Of a stretch of DNA of 64,000 bases, positions 33,754-43,111 are shown one piece after another. Position 1 is the stretch's first letter; each line of letters opens with the position of its first letter. Source of the DNA: Thiobius zoothamnicola. Its GTDB lineage: Bacteria > Pseudomonadota > Gammaproteobacteria > Chromatiales > Chromatiaceae. The stretch is from positions 1,302,001 to 1,366,000 of the forward strand of contig OY782758.1 in assembly GCA_963678215.1 (NCBI GenBank). Direction: 5' to 3'. The notes below the pieces were generated by a model that was given only the letters and a program-made list of their open reading frames with translations, was not told where the DNA came from and ran no database searches. Made by a program: the position numbers and the translations under genes.

Positions 33754-34075
33754 TCAAGCGGAACAACAAGCACGGCATTTTTTAGAGCGTCAAGGACTGC
33801 AATATATCGACGCCAACTATGCTTGCCGGTACGGGGAAATTGATTTGATCATGCGGGAAACCGACACCCTGGTCTTTGTTGAAGTCCGCCTGCGCAGCCA
33901 GCAAACTTTCGGCGGCGCGTTGGCCAGTATTAATCACAAAAAACAGCATAAGCTCCAACTGACCGCGCAACATTATTTGCAACGACATGCCTGGCCGGGA
34001 CCATGCCGGTTTGATGCAATCGGGATGGATGGAGAAAACCACATAACGTGGGTTAGCGATGCTTTCCAAAACTAA
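33731..34075 (+). CDS. yraN: YraN family (UPF0102) nuclease-fold protein
   Basis: 114 residues from ATG 33731. The conserved core is NYACRYGEIDLIMRE, then LVFVEVRLRS and a basic Lys-rich helix (NHKKQHKL): the GEIDLI-VEVR pattern of a restriction endonuclease-like fold. Its exact biological role is not settled. The TTG three bases upstream is a less likely start. It overlaps the 3' end of lpoA by 23 bases, so translation is coupled. Confidence 0.92.
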   Translation: MNQRQRGNQAEQQARHFLERQGLQYIDANYACRYGEIDLIMRETDTLVFVEVRLRSQQTFGGALASINHKKQHKLQLTAQHYLQRHAWPGPCRFDAIGMDGENHITWVSDAFQN

Positions 34076-34184
34076 GTCTTGCGCCTCAATATTCCGAGGA
34101 TGCTGACCCACCAATGCTGTGACTACACCAAAAACCAGAAACTTTCCCGATCAGCTAATGGAACCAGACGAAAATCCCGCAAAA

Positions 34185-34213
34185 TTGGCTTTACCCGCCG
34201 GCTTCAATATAAT
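34185..34213 (+). promoter_or_regulatory. Candidate sigma70 promoter for bamA
   Basis: TTGGCT (34185-34190), a 17-base spacer and TATAAT (34208-34213), with the first bamA ATG 23 bases downstream. It would serve the bamA-skp-lpxD-fabZ-lpxA-lpxB unit independently of lpoA-yraN. Confidence 0.5.
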
Positions 34214-34235
34214 CCTCCACTTGCTGCTTAAGCCC

Positions 34236-36518
34236 ATGAGTCCCACTATGTTTTCTCGAATCAGATTACTGGCTTTCGTTTGGTTATTATCCTGCGTTAA
34301 TCCGGTGAACGCTGAGACTTTTCAATTGGAAGATATTCGCGTTGAGGGACTACAACGCATCATGGTCGGTACAGTATTCAATTACTTGCCCATCAAGCCA
34401 GGAGATTACCTGTCCGACGAAAAAACGCCGGAACTCATCCGTGCGCTTTATAAAACTGGTTTTTTCAAAGACGTGCGTTTGGAACGTGATGGCAATGTTC
34501 TGGTCGTTGTGGTGAATGAACGCCCGGCTGTCGCCGAAATTCATTTCAGCGGCAACCAGTCGATTGATGATGATGCTTTGCGCAATGCCCTTAAAATGGC
34601 GGGTCTGGCGGAAGGACGGACATTCAGTCAACCCGTGCTGGATGACATACAGCGCGAAATGGAACAGCAGTTTTTTAACCAAGGCAAATATGGCGTAAAA
34701 GTCAGCAGCATAGTAACCCCGTTGGCACGCAATCGCGTCGCCATTGATATTGACATTATTGAAGGCGATACCACACGCATCAAAAAGATCAATATTGTCG
34801 GCAACCATGCTTTCAATGATGCAACGCTGCTGGATGCGTTTCAATTATCAACAGGCGGCTGGTTCAGCGGCATCAGCCGTAATGATCAATATTCCCGCCA
34901 GAAACTGGCTGGCGACCTGGAGACCTTACGCACCTATTATCTGGACCGGGGCTATATCAACTTCGATATTGAATCAACCCAAGTCACCATCACGCCAGAC
35001 AAAAAATCCATCTATATCACTATTAATGTCAACGAAGGCGATATTTACACTTTGCACGACATTCAACTGGCTGGAGATTACGTCGGCGAAGTCAACGATT
35101 ATTTCAACGCCATCCATTTACGCCGAGGCGAGACCTTTAATCGCCGTTCAGTGGTAGATAGCAGCGAACGGATCAATCGTTTGCTATCAGACAGCGGCTA
35201 TGCTTTCGCCAATGTCAACGCCATACCGGAAATCAACGAGGAAGAAAAAACCGTCGCCGTCACTTTCTTCGTTGATCCCGGCAAACGCACCTATGTCCGC
35301 CGGATCAATATCCGTGGCAACTCACGTACGCGTGATGAGGTTATCCGGCGTGAATTCCGCCAAATGGAGGCCGCCTGGTTTTCCAGTGAAAAATTAAAAC
35401 TATCGCGCGAGCGTGTTCAACGCACAGGTTATTTCGAAGAAATCAATATTGAAACACCCCGCGTGCCGGACACCAATGACCAACTCGATATCAATGTGGA
35501 TGTCGCCGAAAAACCTTCCGGCGCGCTGCTCGCTGGCCTGGGTTTTTCACAATCAGACGGTTTTATCATCAACGCCAGTATTTCTCAGGATAATTTCTTC
35601 GGCACTGGCAAAAAAGTCACCCTGGCGCTGAAAACCAGTAGCGCAAACCGACATTATGAAGTCTCCTATGTCAACCCCTACTACACTGTCGATGGCGTCA
35701 GTCGTGGATTCCAACTCAGCTACCGCTCAACCGACTTTGATGAATTGGATACGGCGGATTACAAAACCGATAATACAATCTTCGGCGTCAATTTCGGCGT
35801 GCCACTCAGTGAATTTAATCGGGTCAACCTAGGGACTCGGGTTGTCCACACCAATTTCAAAATGGGATCGGATCCATCGACCGAAGTTTTCAACTGGGTC
35901 GCCAATGAGGGCCAAAATTATTTGAACTTTGAAGCCAATCTGGGCTGGCGTCATGATTCACGGGACAGCGCCATTTTCCCGCAGAGAGGCTCACTACAAC
36001 GCCTTATTGGCGAAGTCTCAGTTCCCGGCAGTGATCTGACTTATTTCAAAGCTTCATATAAACATCGACGCTACTGGAGCCTGGCCAAACATTGGGTTAT
36101 CTCTCTAAACGGCGAAGCCGGCTACGGCAATGCTTACGCAGAGACGCACAAACTACCCTTCTTTGAAAACTTCTATCTTGGCGGACCACAATCCGTGCGT
36201 GGCTACCAGACATTTTCCATTGGCCCTCGCGACTCAGAGAGTGACCCCATCGGTGGCAATGTCAAAATATTAGCTAATGCCGAACTTTTCCTCCCTCCCA
36301 TCAACGATAGCCCGATGCGCCTATTGGCCTTTGTTGACGCCGGTACGATACTGGACGGCAATCAGTTCGACAATGATGAAATGCGCTACTCAACCGGCAT
36401 CGGACTGGCCTGGCTATCACCAGTAGGCGCACTCACGCTCAGTTTGGCGACGCCATTCAATGCGGATGAACAAGACGAAAAAGAAACCTTCCAATTTACC
36501 TTCGGCACAACCTTTTAG
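34236..36518 (+). CDS. bamA: Outer membrane protein assembly factor BamA
   Basis: 760 residues from ATG 34236 (or 756 from 34248). Signal peptide LLAFVWLLSCVNPVNA, then five POTRA domains (about 20-430; EDIRVEGLQRIMVGTVFNYL opens POTRA1) and a 16-strand barrel. The lid-loop motif GGPQSVRGYQ (VRGF-type) and C-terminal phenylalanine (QFTFGTTF) needed for outer-membrane insertion are present. BamA is the central insertase of outer-membrane beta-barrel proteins. No rseP is seen upstream. Start of a conserved six-gene block. I find no strong ribosome site, so the exact start is uncertain. Confidence 0.95.
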   Translation: MSPTMFSRIRLLAFVWLLSCVNPVNAETFQLEDIRVEGLQRIMVGTVFNYLPIKPGDYLSDEKTPELIRALYKTGFFKDVRLERDGNVLVVVVNERPAVAEIHFSGNQSIDDDALRNALKMAGLAEGRTFSQPVLDDIQREMEQQFFNQGKYGVKVSSIVTPLARNRVAIDIDIIEGDTTRIKKINIVGNHAFNDATLLDAFQLSTGGWFSGISRNDQYSRQKLAGDLETLRTYYLDRGYINFDIESTQVTITPDKKSIYITINVNEGDIYTLHDIQLAGDYVGEVNDYFNAIHLRRGETFNRRSVVDSSERINRLLSDSGYAFANVNAIPEINEEEKTVAVTFFVDPGKRTYVRRINIRGNSRTRDEVIRREFRQMEAAWFSSEKLKLSRERVQRTGYFEEINIETPRVPDTNDQLDINVDVAEKPSGALLAGLGFSQSDGFIINASISQDNFFGTGKKVTLALKTSSANRHYEVSYVNPYYTVDGVSRGFQLSYRSTDFDELDTADYKTDNTIFGVNFGVPLSEFNRVNLGTRVVHTNFKMGSDPSTEVFNWVANEGQNYLNFEANLGWRHDSRDSAIFPQRGSLQRLIGEVSVPGSDLTYFKASYKHRRYWSLAKHWVISLNGEAGYGNAYAETHKLPFFENFYLGGPQSVRGYQTFSIGPRDSESDPIGGNVKILANAELFLPPINDSPMRLLAFVDAGTILDGNQFDNDEMRYSTGIGLAWLSPVGALTLSLATPFNADEQDEKETFQFTFGTTF

Positions 36519-36548
36519 CCTTTCCATCAACGATCAGGTCATCACATT

Positions 36549-37070
36549 ATGTTCAGCAACAAACCATTTTTCACTCTGTTACTTTTTAGTCTGTTCTATA
36601 GCGCAGCCTCAGCGGCACAGGATATCTCCGTTGCTTATGTGCAGGTCTCCCGTTTGTTGGCTGAGCCACCACAAGTCAAACAAGTCAGAGACAAATTGCA
36701 AAGCGAATTCGCGGCGCGTGATGAACGTTTGAATGATCGCCAACGACAAATCCAGGCTTTACAGGACAAACTGACGCACAAAGGCGCTTTTATGAGCACC
36801 GAAGAAGTTAAACGCCTGGAGCGCGATATTTTATCCCGCAGCCTGAAACTTAAGCATGCGCGCAAGGAATTACAACAACAACGTCAATTACGCCAAGATG
36901 ACGAAGTTGAGCATCTACGCAAAATCATTCGCGAAGTCATTGCAGAAGTGGCACAAGAAGAGCATGTCAGCATCGTCTTGGAAAGCGGCGCTTTGTGGGT
37001 ATCCCCAAAAATTGATATCACGGAGAAAGTGCTCATCCGTCTGAAAGCATTAGCTAAATTCAGCAACTAA
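36549..37070 (+). CDS. skp: Periplasmic chaperone Skp (OmpH family)
   Basis: 173 residues. Signal peptide LLLFSLFYSAASA, then a short beta body (ISVAYVQVSRLLAEPP) and long charged helices (about 55-130: RQRQIQALQDKLT, KELQQQRQLRQDDEVEHLRK) forming the tentacles of the jellyfish-like trimer, then SIVLESGALWVSPKIDITEK. Skp carries unfolded outer-membrane proteins across the periplasm to BamA. It lies 30 bases after bamA. Confidence 0.92.
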   Translation: MFSNKPFFTLLLFSLFYSAASAAQDISVAYVQVSRLLAEPPQVKQVRDKLQSEFAARDERLNDRQRQIQALQDKLTHKGAFMSTEEVKRLERDILSRSLKLKHARKELQQQRQLRQDDEVEHLRKIIREVIAEVAQEEHVSIVLESGALWVSPKIDITEKVLIRLKALAKFSN

Positions 37071-37085
37071 CCTGATCGCAACACC

Positions 37086-38102
37086 ATGCCCACATTCACT
37101 CTGGCGGAACTCGCTAACCTGACCAACTGCCAACTGGATGGTGAATATGATTGCGCCGTTCATAGCGTCGCCTCCTTACCTTCAGCGCAAACAGGCCAAC
37201 TCGCTTTTCTGAATACCAAAGACTTCCGCCAATATCTGCCTGACACCAAAGCATCAGCCGTCATTCTTAAGCCTGGCGACGCAAAAAATTGCCCCTGTAA
37301 TGCGTTAATCACCAGCAATCCCTCTCTCGCTTACGCAAAAGCCGCCGAGGCGCTGCACCCGCTGCCGAAAAAATCACCAGGCATTCATCCCAGCGCGGTC
37401 ATCGGCTCTGCTACGAGCATTGATCCCAGCGTCGCCATCGGGCCGCATTGTACAATTGGCGATAAAGTGGTTATTGAAGCTGGCGTCAACATCGGCCCCA
37501 ACTGCATTATCGAAGACCGTTGCCATATTCAACAAGACAGTCGTTTACTCGCCAATGTCACCTTGCTTAACCAGACCCGCTTAGGTCAGCGTTGTTTGAT
37601 ACACTCTGGCGCAGTCATCGGTTCCGATGGTTTTGGCTTGGCCGATGACGACGGGAAATGGGTCAAAATCCCTCAATTAGGCCGGGTGGTATTAGGGAAT
37701 GATGTTGAAGTCGGCGCCGGTGCCGCCATTGACCGTGGCGCATTGGATGATACGATTCTGGCCGATGGTGTAAAACTGGATAATCAGGTGCATATCGCAC
37801 ACAATGTGCGAATCGGCGAACATACCGCCATTGCCGCTGGCGTCGGGATAGCCGGTTCAAGCATCATCGGCGCTCACTGCATGGTAGCCGGCATGTGCGG
37901 CATTAACGGACACATTGAACTTGCGGATCATGTGCATATTTCAGGAATGACGGCAGTCACCCGCTCCATTCAGCAGGCAGGCCGATATACAGGGACGATA
38001 CCCATCATGTCGCACCGGACATGGCGTAAAAATTTCATCCGTTTAAAGCAACTGGATGACATCACACGCCGTCTGGAGAAACTGGAAAACTCATCGTCAT
38101 AG
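37086..38102 (+). CDS. lpxD: UDP-3-O-(3-hydroxyacyl)glucosamine N-acyltransferase
   Basis: 338 residues. Third step of lipid A synthesis. A uridine-binding N-terminal domain precedes a left-handed beta helix of hexapeptide repeats (GIHPSAVIGSATSIDPSVAI and following) with the catalytic His in NQVHIAHNVRIGEHT, and the typical C-terminal helix (RLKQLDDITRRLEKLE). It starts 15 bases after skp. Confidence 0.95.
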   Translation: MPTFTLAELANLTNCQLDGEYDCAVHSVASLPSAQTGQLAFLNTKDFRQYLPDTKASAVILKPGDAKNCPCNALITSNPSLAYAKAAEALHPLPKKSPGIHPSAVIGSATSIDPSVAIGPHCTIGDKVVIEAGVNIGPNCIIEDRCHIQQDSRLLANVTLLNQTRLGQRCLIHSGAVIGSDGFGLADDDGKWVKIPQLGRVVLGNDVEVGAGAAIDRGALDDTILADGVKLDNQVHIAHNVRIGEHTAIAAGVGIAGSSIIGAHCMVAGMCGINGHIELADHVHISGMTAVTRSIQQAGRYTGTIPIMSHRTWRKNFIRLKQLDDITRRLEKLENSSS

Positions 38103-38167
38103 CCAACCACCGGACCCACATCAATTTTCATTACCATCAACCTATAGTTTTAAGAGAAGTGAATACC

Positions 38168-38599
38168 ATGGACATAAAGAGGATTATGGAATTATTACCC
38201 CATCGATACCCTTTTTTACTCATAGATCGAGTCATTGATGTTGAACCGGGTGAGCGTTTGGTCGCCATTAAAAACGTGACGATTAATGAACCTTTCTTTA
38301 CCGGCCATTTTCCCCAGAAGCCCGTTATGCCAGGCGTTTTAATCGCTGAAGCGCTGGCCCAGGCAACCGGCTTACTGGCAATGGACACGGCGGACGTAGC
38401 AGGCGCCGGGATTTATTATTTGGTCGGATTGGACAAAACCCGCTTCAAACGTCCAGTTGTTCCGGGTGATCAACTGCAATTGGAAGTCTCCATTTTAAAA
38501 CGTCGCCGGGGAATCTGGACATTCACTGGCAGAGCCACCGTTGATGGCGAGTTATGCGCTTCTGCTGAAGTCATGTGCACCGCGCGGGACGACTTATAA
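38168..38599 (+). CDS. fabZ: (3R)-hydroxyacyl-ACP dehydratase FabZ
   Basis: 143 residues from ATG 38168 (an in-frame GTG at 38159 is an alternative). Hot-dog fold dehydratase of fatty acid synthesis. Active-site motif GHFPQKPVMPGVLIAEALAQ contains the catalytic His and Glu; LLPHRYPFLLIDRV is the usual N-terminus. Its stop overlaps the lpxA start (TAATG), so FabZ and LpxA, which compete for hydroxyacyl-ACP, are made together. Confidence 0.95.
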   Translation: MDIKRIMELLPHRYPFLLIDRVIDVEPGERLVAIKNVTINEPFFTGHFPQKPVMPGVLIAEALAQATGLLAMDTADVAGAGIYYLVGLDKTRFKRPVVPGDQLQLEVSILKRRRGIWTFTGRATVDGELCASAEVMCTARDDL

Positions 38600-39369
38600 T
38601 GATTGATCCCCGCGCCGCCATTGATCCCCAGTGTGAATTGGGCGAAGGCGTCAGCATCGGCCCTTTTAGCGTTATCCAGGGAAAAGTCAGCATTGGCGCG
38701 GGCAGCCGGATCGGCCCACATGTGGTTATCAAAGGCGAAACCACCATCGGGCAGGACAATCATATCTATCAATTCGCCTCCATCGGCGAAGATCCACAAG
38801 ACAAAAAATATGACGGTGAAGCCACGCGGCTTGAAATTGGCGACCGCAATCAAATTCGTGAATTCACCACCATTAATCGCGGCACAGCGCAAGATGCGAC
38901 AACCACCCGCATCGGCAACGACAATCTCTTCATGGCTTACACCCATGTCGCACATGACTGTCAAATTGGCGACCACATCATCATGGCGAATGCCGCCTCT
39001 TTAGGCGGACATGTACAGATTGACGATTGGGCGATTCTGGGGGGATTCACCATCGTCCACCAATTTTGCCGAATCGGCGCACACAGCTTCACGGCAATGG
39101 GTAGCGCGATTCTCAAAGATATCCCACCCTATGTGATGGTCAGCGGTAACCCGGCAAAACCACACGGCATTAACACCGAAGGTTTAAAACGCAGGCGATT
39201 CACCGAGAATGAGATCATCGCCATCAAAAGAGCCTACAAAACCCTCTATGAAAACGGTCTGTTACTCCACGAAGCCACCCAACAAATTGCGGAAAAAACC
39301 GCTGAGCACCCGAAGCTATCCGCCTTAAGCCAGTTTCTGCAATCCAACGCGCGTAGCATTGTGCGCTAA
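38599..39369 (+). CDS. lpxA: UDP-N-acetylglucosamine O-acyltransferase
   Basis: 256 residues from ATG 38599. First step of lipid A synthesis. Hexapeptide repeats (MIDPRAAIDPQCELGEGVSI onward), the catalytic His in MAYTHVAHDCQIGDH, and the C-terminal helical domain (ALSQFLQSNARSIVR). Overlap by one base on both sides (TAATG with fabZ and with lpxB) shows translational coupling across the three genes. Confidence 0.95.
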   Translation: MIDPRAAIDPQCELGEGVSIGPFSVIQGKVSIGAGSRIGPHVVIKGETTIGQDNHIYQFASIGEDPQDKKYDGEATRLEIGDRNQIREFTTINRGTAQDATTTRIGNDNLFMAYTHVAHDCQIGDHIIMANAASLGGHVQIDDWAILGGFTIVHQFCRIGAHSFTAMGSAILKDIPPYVMVSGNPAKPHGINTEGLKRRRFTENEIIAIKRAYKTLYENGLLLHEATQQIAEKTAEHPKLSALSQFLQSNARSIVR

Positions 39370-40547
39370 TGAGCCGTTCACCACCTGCGCCGCTACACAT
39401 CGGCATCATCGCCGCAGAACCTTCCGGCGACTTATTAGGCGGTGGTCTGATGGCCGCGCTATGCGCCATGCACCCCAATATTCGCTTTACCGGTGTTGGC
39501 GGAACGCACATGTCGCAACAGGGCTTAAACAGCCTCGAACCCATTGAATCACTATCCGTGATGGGCTTGGTTGAGGTGCTCAGCCATCTGCCCCGCCTAC
39601 TTGGCATACGCAAGAAACTGCTCACCTACTGGCGTGATAATCCGCCTGATGTCTTTATCGGCATAGACGCGCCCGACTTCAATCTACCCATTGCGCGTCA
39701 GCTTAAAAGTCATGGCGTAGCGACAGCGCACTATGTCAGCCCGACTATCTGGGCATGGCGTTCGGGGCGCACTAAAACGATACGGCAAGCGACGGATATG
39801 GTGCTCAGCCTCTTTCCTTTCGAGCACGCCTTTCTGCAACAACAACATATCACCACGCGATATGTCGGGCACACACTGGCGGCAAAAATTCCCCTCCAAC
39901 CTGATCAAACTGAGGCCAGGCAATCCCTCAATATTCAACTCCAGGCCTCCGTATTAGCCCTCTTACCAGGCAGCCGTCACAGCGAAATCAAACGCTTGGC
40001 CCGCCCTTTTCTGCAAACCGCGCAAGCCTGTCAGGCAAGCCTGCCGAAGCTGCAACTGATTGTCCCACTGGTCAATGAATCCGCCATGCACTGCTGGCGC
40101 GCCGAACACGCCAAACATGCTCCTGAATTAAAGCTACAAGAAATACTGACTGGTAGCCATCAAGCCATGGCGGCGGCTGATGTGCTGCTGACCGCATCCG
40201 GTACCGCAACCTTTGAAGGGCTGCTCAATAAACGCCCCATGGTCATCGGCTATAAACTACATCCGCTGACCCACTGGTTGCTGAAGACTTTCAATTTGGT
40301 GAAAGCGAAACACATTGGCATGGCGAATCTACTCGCTGATGAACGTTTAGCACCTGAATTCATTCAAGGCGATTGCGAAGCGCTTAACCTCGCCCCTGCC
40401 GTCCTTGAATTCTTCACACATGCCACCCTGCGTGAAAAAATTCAGGATAGATACCAAAAAATCCATCAATCCCTGCAACAACCCACCGATCAACTCGCGG
40501 CGAATGCCATCACGGAATTGATGCAAACGAGACCTCAACTGACATAA
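39369..40547 (+). CDS. lpxB: Lipid A disaccharide synthase
   Basis: 392 residues. Glycosyltransferase (GT19) joining UDP-2,3-diacylglucosamine and lipid X. Motifs HIGIIAAEPSGDLLGGGLM, VEVLSHLPRLLGIRK, FIGIDAPDFN, YVSPTIWAW and TASGTATFEGLL fit the family. Its ATG shares a base with the lpxA stop. The next gene, a Nudix hydrolase, starts 10 bases after its stop, so it may be part of the same transcript; rnhB and dnaE do not follow here. Confidence 0.95.
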   Translation: MSRSPPAPLHIGIIAAEPSGDLLGGGLMAALCAMHPNIRFTGVGGTHMSQQGLNSLEPIESLSVMGLVEVLSHLPRLLGIRKKLLTYWRDNPPDVFIGIDAPDFNLPIARQLKSHGVATAHYVSPTIWAWRSGRTKTIRQATDMVLSLFPFEHAFLQQQHITTRYVGHTLAAKIPLQPDQTEARQSLNIQLQASVLALLPGSRHSEIKRLARPFLQTAQACQASLPKLQLIVPLVNESAMHCWRAEHAKHAPELKLQEILTGSHQAMAAADVLLTASGTATFEGLLNKRPMVIGYKLHPLTHWLLKTFNLVKAKHIGMANLLADERLAPEFIQGDCEALNLAPAVLEFFTHATLREKIQDRYQKIHQSLQQPTDQLAANAITELMQTRPQLT

Positions 40548-40557
40548 ATCCAGCACC

Positions 40558-41133
40558 ATGAATTATTGCAGCCACTGCGGTTCAGCCGTAAAACAAGGCA
40601 TCCCATCCGGTGACAACCGCCTGCGCGACATTTGCCCAAACTGCGGAGCCATACATTATCAAAACCCTAAAATCGTCACGGGCTGCGTCGCCTACTGGGA
40701 AGACAAAATATTATTATGTCGCCGCGCCATCGAACCGCGCTATGGTCTTTGGACAGTACCAGCCGGCTTTATGGAAAATGGAGAAACCACTTATCAAGGC
40801 GCAGCCCGGGAAACTTTGGAAGAAGCCAATGCCAGAGTCAAGGTGGAAACCCTTTACATGACTGTGAACCTGCCGCATATCAATCAAGTTTATATGCTGT
40901 TCCGCGCCCAACTACTGGATCAGGATTTCTCGCCCGGTGCGGAAAGTCTGGCGACCCACCTCTGCGATCAACAACAGATTCCTTGGGACGAATTGGCTTT
41001 CCCCACAGTCTCCCTGACCTTGCAACACTATTTCCAGGACCAGAAAAGCGGCCAATTCACTCAGCGCATGGCGGATATTGTTCGGAACGCCGACAAACCC
41101 GGAGGCTATCAAATCAATTATTTGATGACTTGA
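40558..41133 (+). CDS. Nudix hydrolase with N-terminal zinc ribbon
   Basis: 191 residues. A CxxC pair (MNYCSHCG) and a second CPNCG form a zinc ribbon (NADH-pyrophosphatase type). The Nudix box lies in GFMENGETTYQGAARETLEE; the G of the final EExGU position is Asn here (EEANARV). It probably hydrolyses a nucleoside diphosphate linked to another moiety, with NADH, ADP-ribose or FAD among possible substrates. It follows lpxB by 10 bases. Confidence 0.88.
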   Translation: MNYCSHCGSAVKQGIPSGDNRLRDICPNCGAIHYQNPKIVTGCVAYWEDKILLCRRAIEPRYGLWTVPAGFMENGETTYQGAARETLEEANARVKVETLYMTVNLPHINQVYMLFRAQLLDQDFSPGAESLATHLCDQQQIPWDELAFPTVSLTLQHYFQDQKSGQFTQRMADIVRNADKPGGYQINYLMT

Positions 41134-41311
41134 TGAGACACCATCCGACCACAACGGAAAACTTCCTTCAAACCCCAAATATTGCTACTCTACCAAAGTA
41201 GGCCAGAAACCTACGAAAACAAACACCCTCAATATATATTGACTCCGCAACCTGCTCAAGGATAACAAAGCATGGTTACCCCTTAAGTCAAACCGCTTTA
41301 TAGGAGGTTCA

Positions 41312-41587
41312 ATGTCTGTGTTAAACCGTTTCCCCCTCATCAGCGCCCTACTATTGGGCATCGCATTCATCTCACCGGCGCAATCCGCAAACCCCTGCAA
41401 AAGCCTGCCCCAATCCACATGCGTCACTAAAACATCCTGTACTTGGGTGAAAGGCTACACCCGTAAAGACGGTGCCAAAATAAAAGCGTATTGTCGCGCT
41501 TTGCCCAAGAAAAAAGTATCCACCATCAAAGGCCAGCAAACTGGCAAAACCGTAAAACACCAACCCCCGCAACCCGCGCCAAAATAA
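41312..41587 (+). CDS. Small secreted Cys-rich protein
   Basis: 91 residues. Sec signal peptide (SALLLGIAFISPAQSA, cleavage after QSA), then NPCKSLPQSTCVTKTSCTWV and AYCRALPKKK: four Cys in the mature 65 residues, which could form two disulfide bonds. The C-terminus is Lys/Pro/Gln rich. A GGAGG ribosome site (TAGGAGGTTCA) precedes the start. No family assigned; located between Nudix and MOSC genes. The upstream stretch 41134-41311 holds no gene I can see. Confidence 0.75.
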   Translation: MSVLNRFPLISALLLGIAFISPAQSANPCKSLPQSTCVTKTSCTWVKGYTRKDGAKIKAYCRALPKKKVSTIKGQQTGKTVKHQPPQPAPK

Positions 41588-41652
41588 TACGGCCCCAATA
41601 GCCTGTTGACGGCGTTACTTAAGCAACAGGCTAAACCCCCTCACCTTCCACC

Positions 41653-42444
41653 ATGACTTTAAAACTGAGTGAAATCTGGCGCTATCCGGTCAAATCGATG
41701 CGCGGCACCCCATGCAATACCATCTCCATAGACTCACGTGGTCCAACCTATGATCGCCATTGGATGTTGGTCGATCAACAAGGACGCTTCCTCACCCAAC
41801 GCCAAAACCCACAGATGGCACTTATTCAAGCGACGCTGACGGATGGTAAACTCTCACTCCAAACCGCTAATGACAGTCGCACAGTCCAACCCACTGACAA
41901 CCCAACCCTCCTGCCGGTCACCATCTGGCGCGACCAATGTCAGGCTCTGCACATTGACCCGGAAACAGACGCCTGGTTAAGCCAACAACTCAAGCAACCC
42001 TGTCGCTTGGTGGAAATGCCAAAGAATACGACAAGAACAGTTGACCCACGCTATGCCTCCCCTAAAGATCAAGTTGGATTCGCCGATGGCTACCCCTTTC
42101 TACTGATCACGCAAGCCAGTCTGGATCATCTCAATCAACGCCTGGAAGCGCCCATCGGCATGCAACGGTTCCGACCCAATCTGGTGATTACCGGCAGCCT
42201 GCCCCATGCCGAAGACGCCTGGCGCGAAATTCGCATTGGCGACATCAGCTTCCGGGTCGCCAAACCATGCACCCGATGCATCATACCCAGCATTGACCCA
42301 GATACAGCGGAACGCAACCCGGAACCCCTGAAAACCCTGCTCACCTATCGTCAACATAAACACAAAATTCTTTTCGGCCAAAACCTGCTGCACAACACCA
42401 CGGGTGTCTTACACGTAGGCTCATCCGTCGAGGTCATCGCTTGA
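41653..42444 (+). CDS. MOSC domain protein (YcbX-like)
   Basis: 263 residues. A MOSC_N beta-barrel (SEIWRYPVKSMRG at the N-terminus) is followed by a MOSC domain with FRPNLVITGS and the conserved Cys in KPCTRCIIPSID, which binds the molybdenum cofactor sulfur or the Mo ligand. YcbX-like proteins reduce N-hydroxylated compounds such as hydroxylamino-purines. A 2Fe-2S ferredoxin tail, present in E. coli YcbX, is lacking, so it needs a separate electron donor. Confidence 0.88.
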   Translation: MTLKLSEIWRYPVKSMRGTPCNTISIDSRGPTYDRHWMLVDQQGRFLTQRQNPQMALIQATLTDGKLSLQTANDSRTVQPTDNPTLLPVTIWRDQCQALHIDPETDAWLSQQLKQPCRLVEMPKNTTRTVDPRYASPKDQVGFADGYPFLLITQASLDHLNQRLEAPIGMQRFRPNLVITGSLPHAEDAWREIRIGDISFRVAKPCTRCIIPSIDPDTAERNPEPLKTLLTYRQHKHKILFGQNLLHNTTGVLHVGSSVEVIA

Positions 42445-42825
42445 ATATGGCGGATTCCACATCAAAGAACACCCGTTGAATGGAAGTGAATATAAAACAT
42501 CCAGATATATTCCCAACCGTTTGTCACCAGCTATTGCATCGCGCTTGGCGATGTTCAAACGCACTCCACCTGCCTCTTGCTCCAGCGTCTTTTTCCAACG
42601 CCGCAGGTTATTCCCGCTCGCCTGGTCGATCGTTTTACCGCCTTCGCTAAAGTGTCCGGCAGGATTACCGTACGAAATTACTTGACCGCTACAACGCACG
42701 GCTGCAACCGATAACGATGCGTCACCCCAAATAGCAAATTGATAGGAAACCGGATTCTTCACAGCCAATTCACGCGTCAACAATACATCTGACCCATGAC
42801 CAAACAGGGCTTTCAGCACTGGCAT
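42421..42825 (-). CDS. Unrecognised ORF, possibly a gene remnant
   Basis: 134 codons converging on the MOSC gene and overlapping its end by 24 bases. Parts look protein-like (NPVSYQFAIWGDASLSVAA, SGNNLRRWKKTLEQEAGG), but there is no clear ribosome site and no family. It may be the remnant of a larger mobile gene or a chance frame. The stretch to its right up to 43018 contains no other candidate. Confidence 0.35.
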   Translation of the reverse strand: MPVLKALFGHGSDVLLTRELAVKNPVSYQFAIWGDASLSVAAVRCSGQVISYGNPAGHFSEGGKTIDQASGNNLRRWKKTLEQEAGGVRLNIAKRDAIAGDKRLGIYLDVLYSLPFNGCSLMWNPPYSSDDLDG

Positions 42826-43017
42826 CGCATAGACAATTTGGTGTCAGCTATAGCACTGTTTTGAATGTGTAACAGAATTCGTGTGCGATGAGGGCTGGAC
42901 ACTGGAAAAGCAATGTTTGGATGATAAGAAAGCAAAGATTTTGAGAGCAATGCTTTCTAACGCAAATTCCGGTCATTGTGCGTTGTTTGAATGAATGGAA
43001 GCAGACGTAACTATAGC

Positions 43018-43100
43018 TGATAGTGTCGTCAATAAATTGCACTTCCTCGCTCAATTTCATGTACACACTATCTACCTTCGCTCTCATAGGAACACTATCT
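43018..43100. repeat. Diverged MITE-like element, copy C
   Basis: Left end TGATAGTGTCGTCA and right end TTCGCTCTCATAGGAACACTATCT match the ends of the element at 59955-60084 (TAGATAGTGTCGTCA and CTCGCTCTCATGACGACACTATCT) with few changes. It is shorter (about 83 bases) and more diverged. It ends 12 bases before the ATG of the lipoprotein gene and could supply part of its promoter or leader. Confidence 0.55.
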
Positions 43101-43111
43101 GGGTTGTTAAA

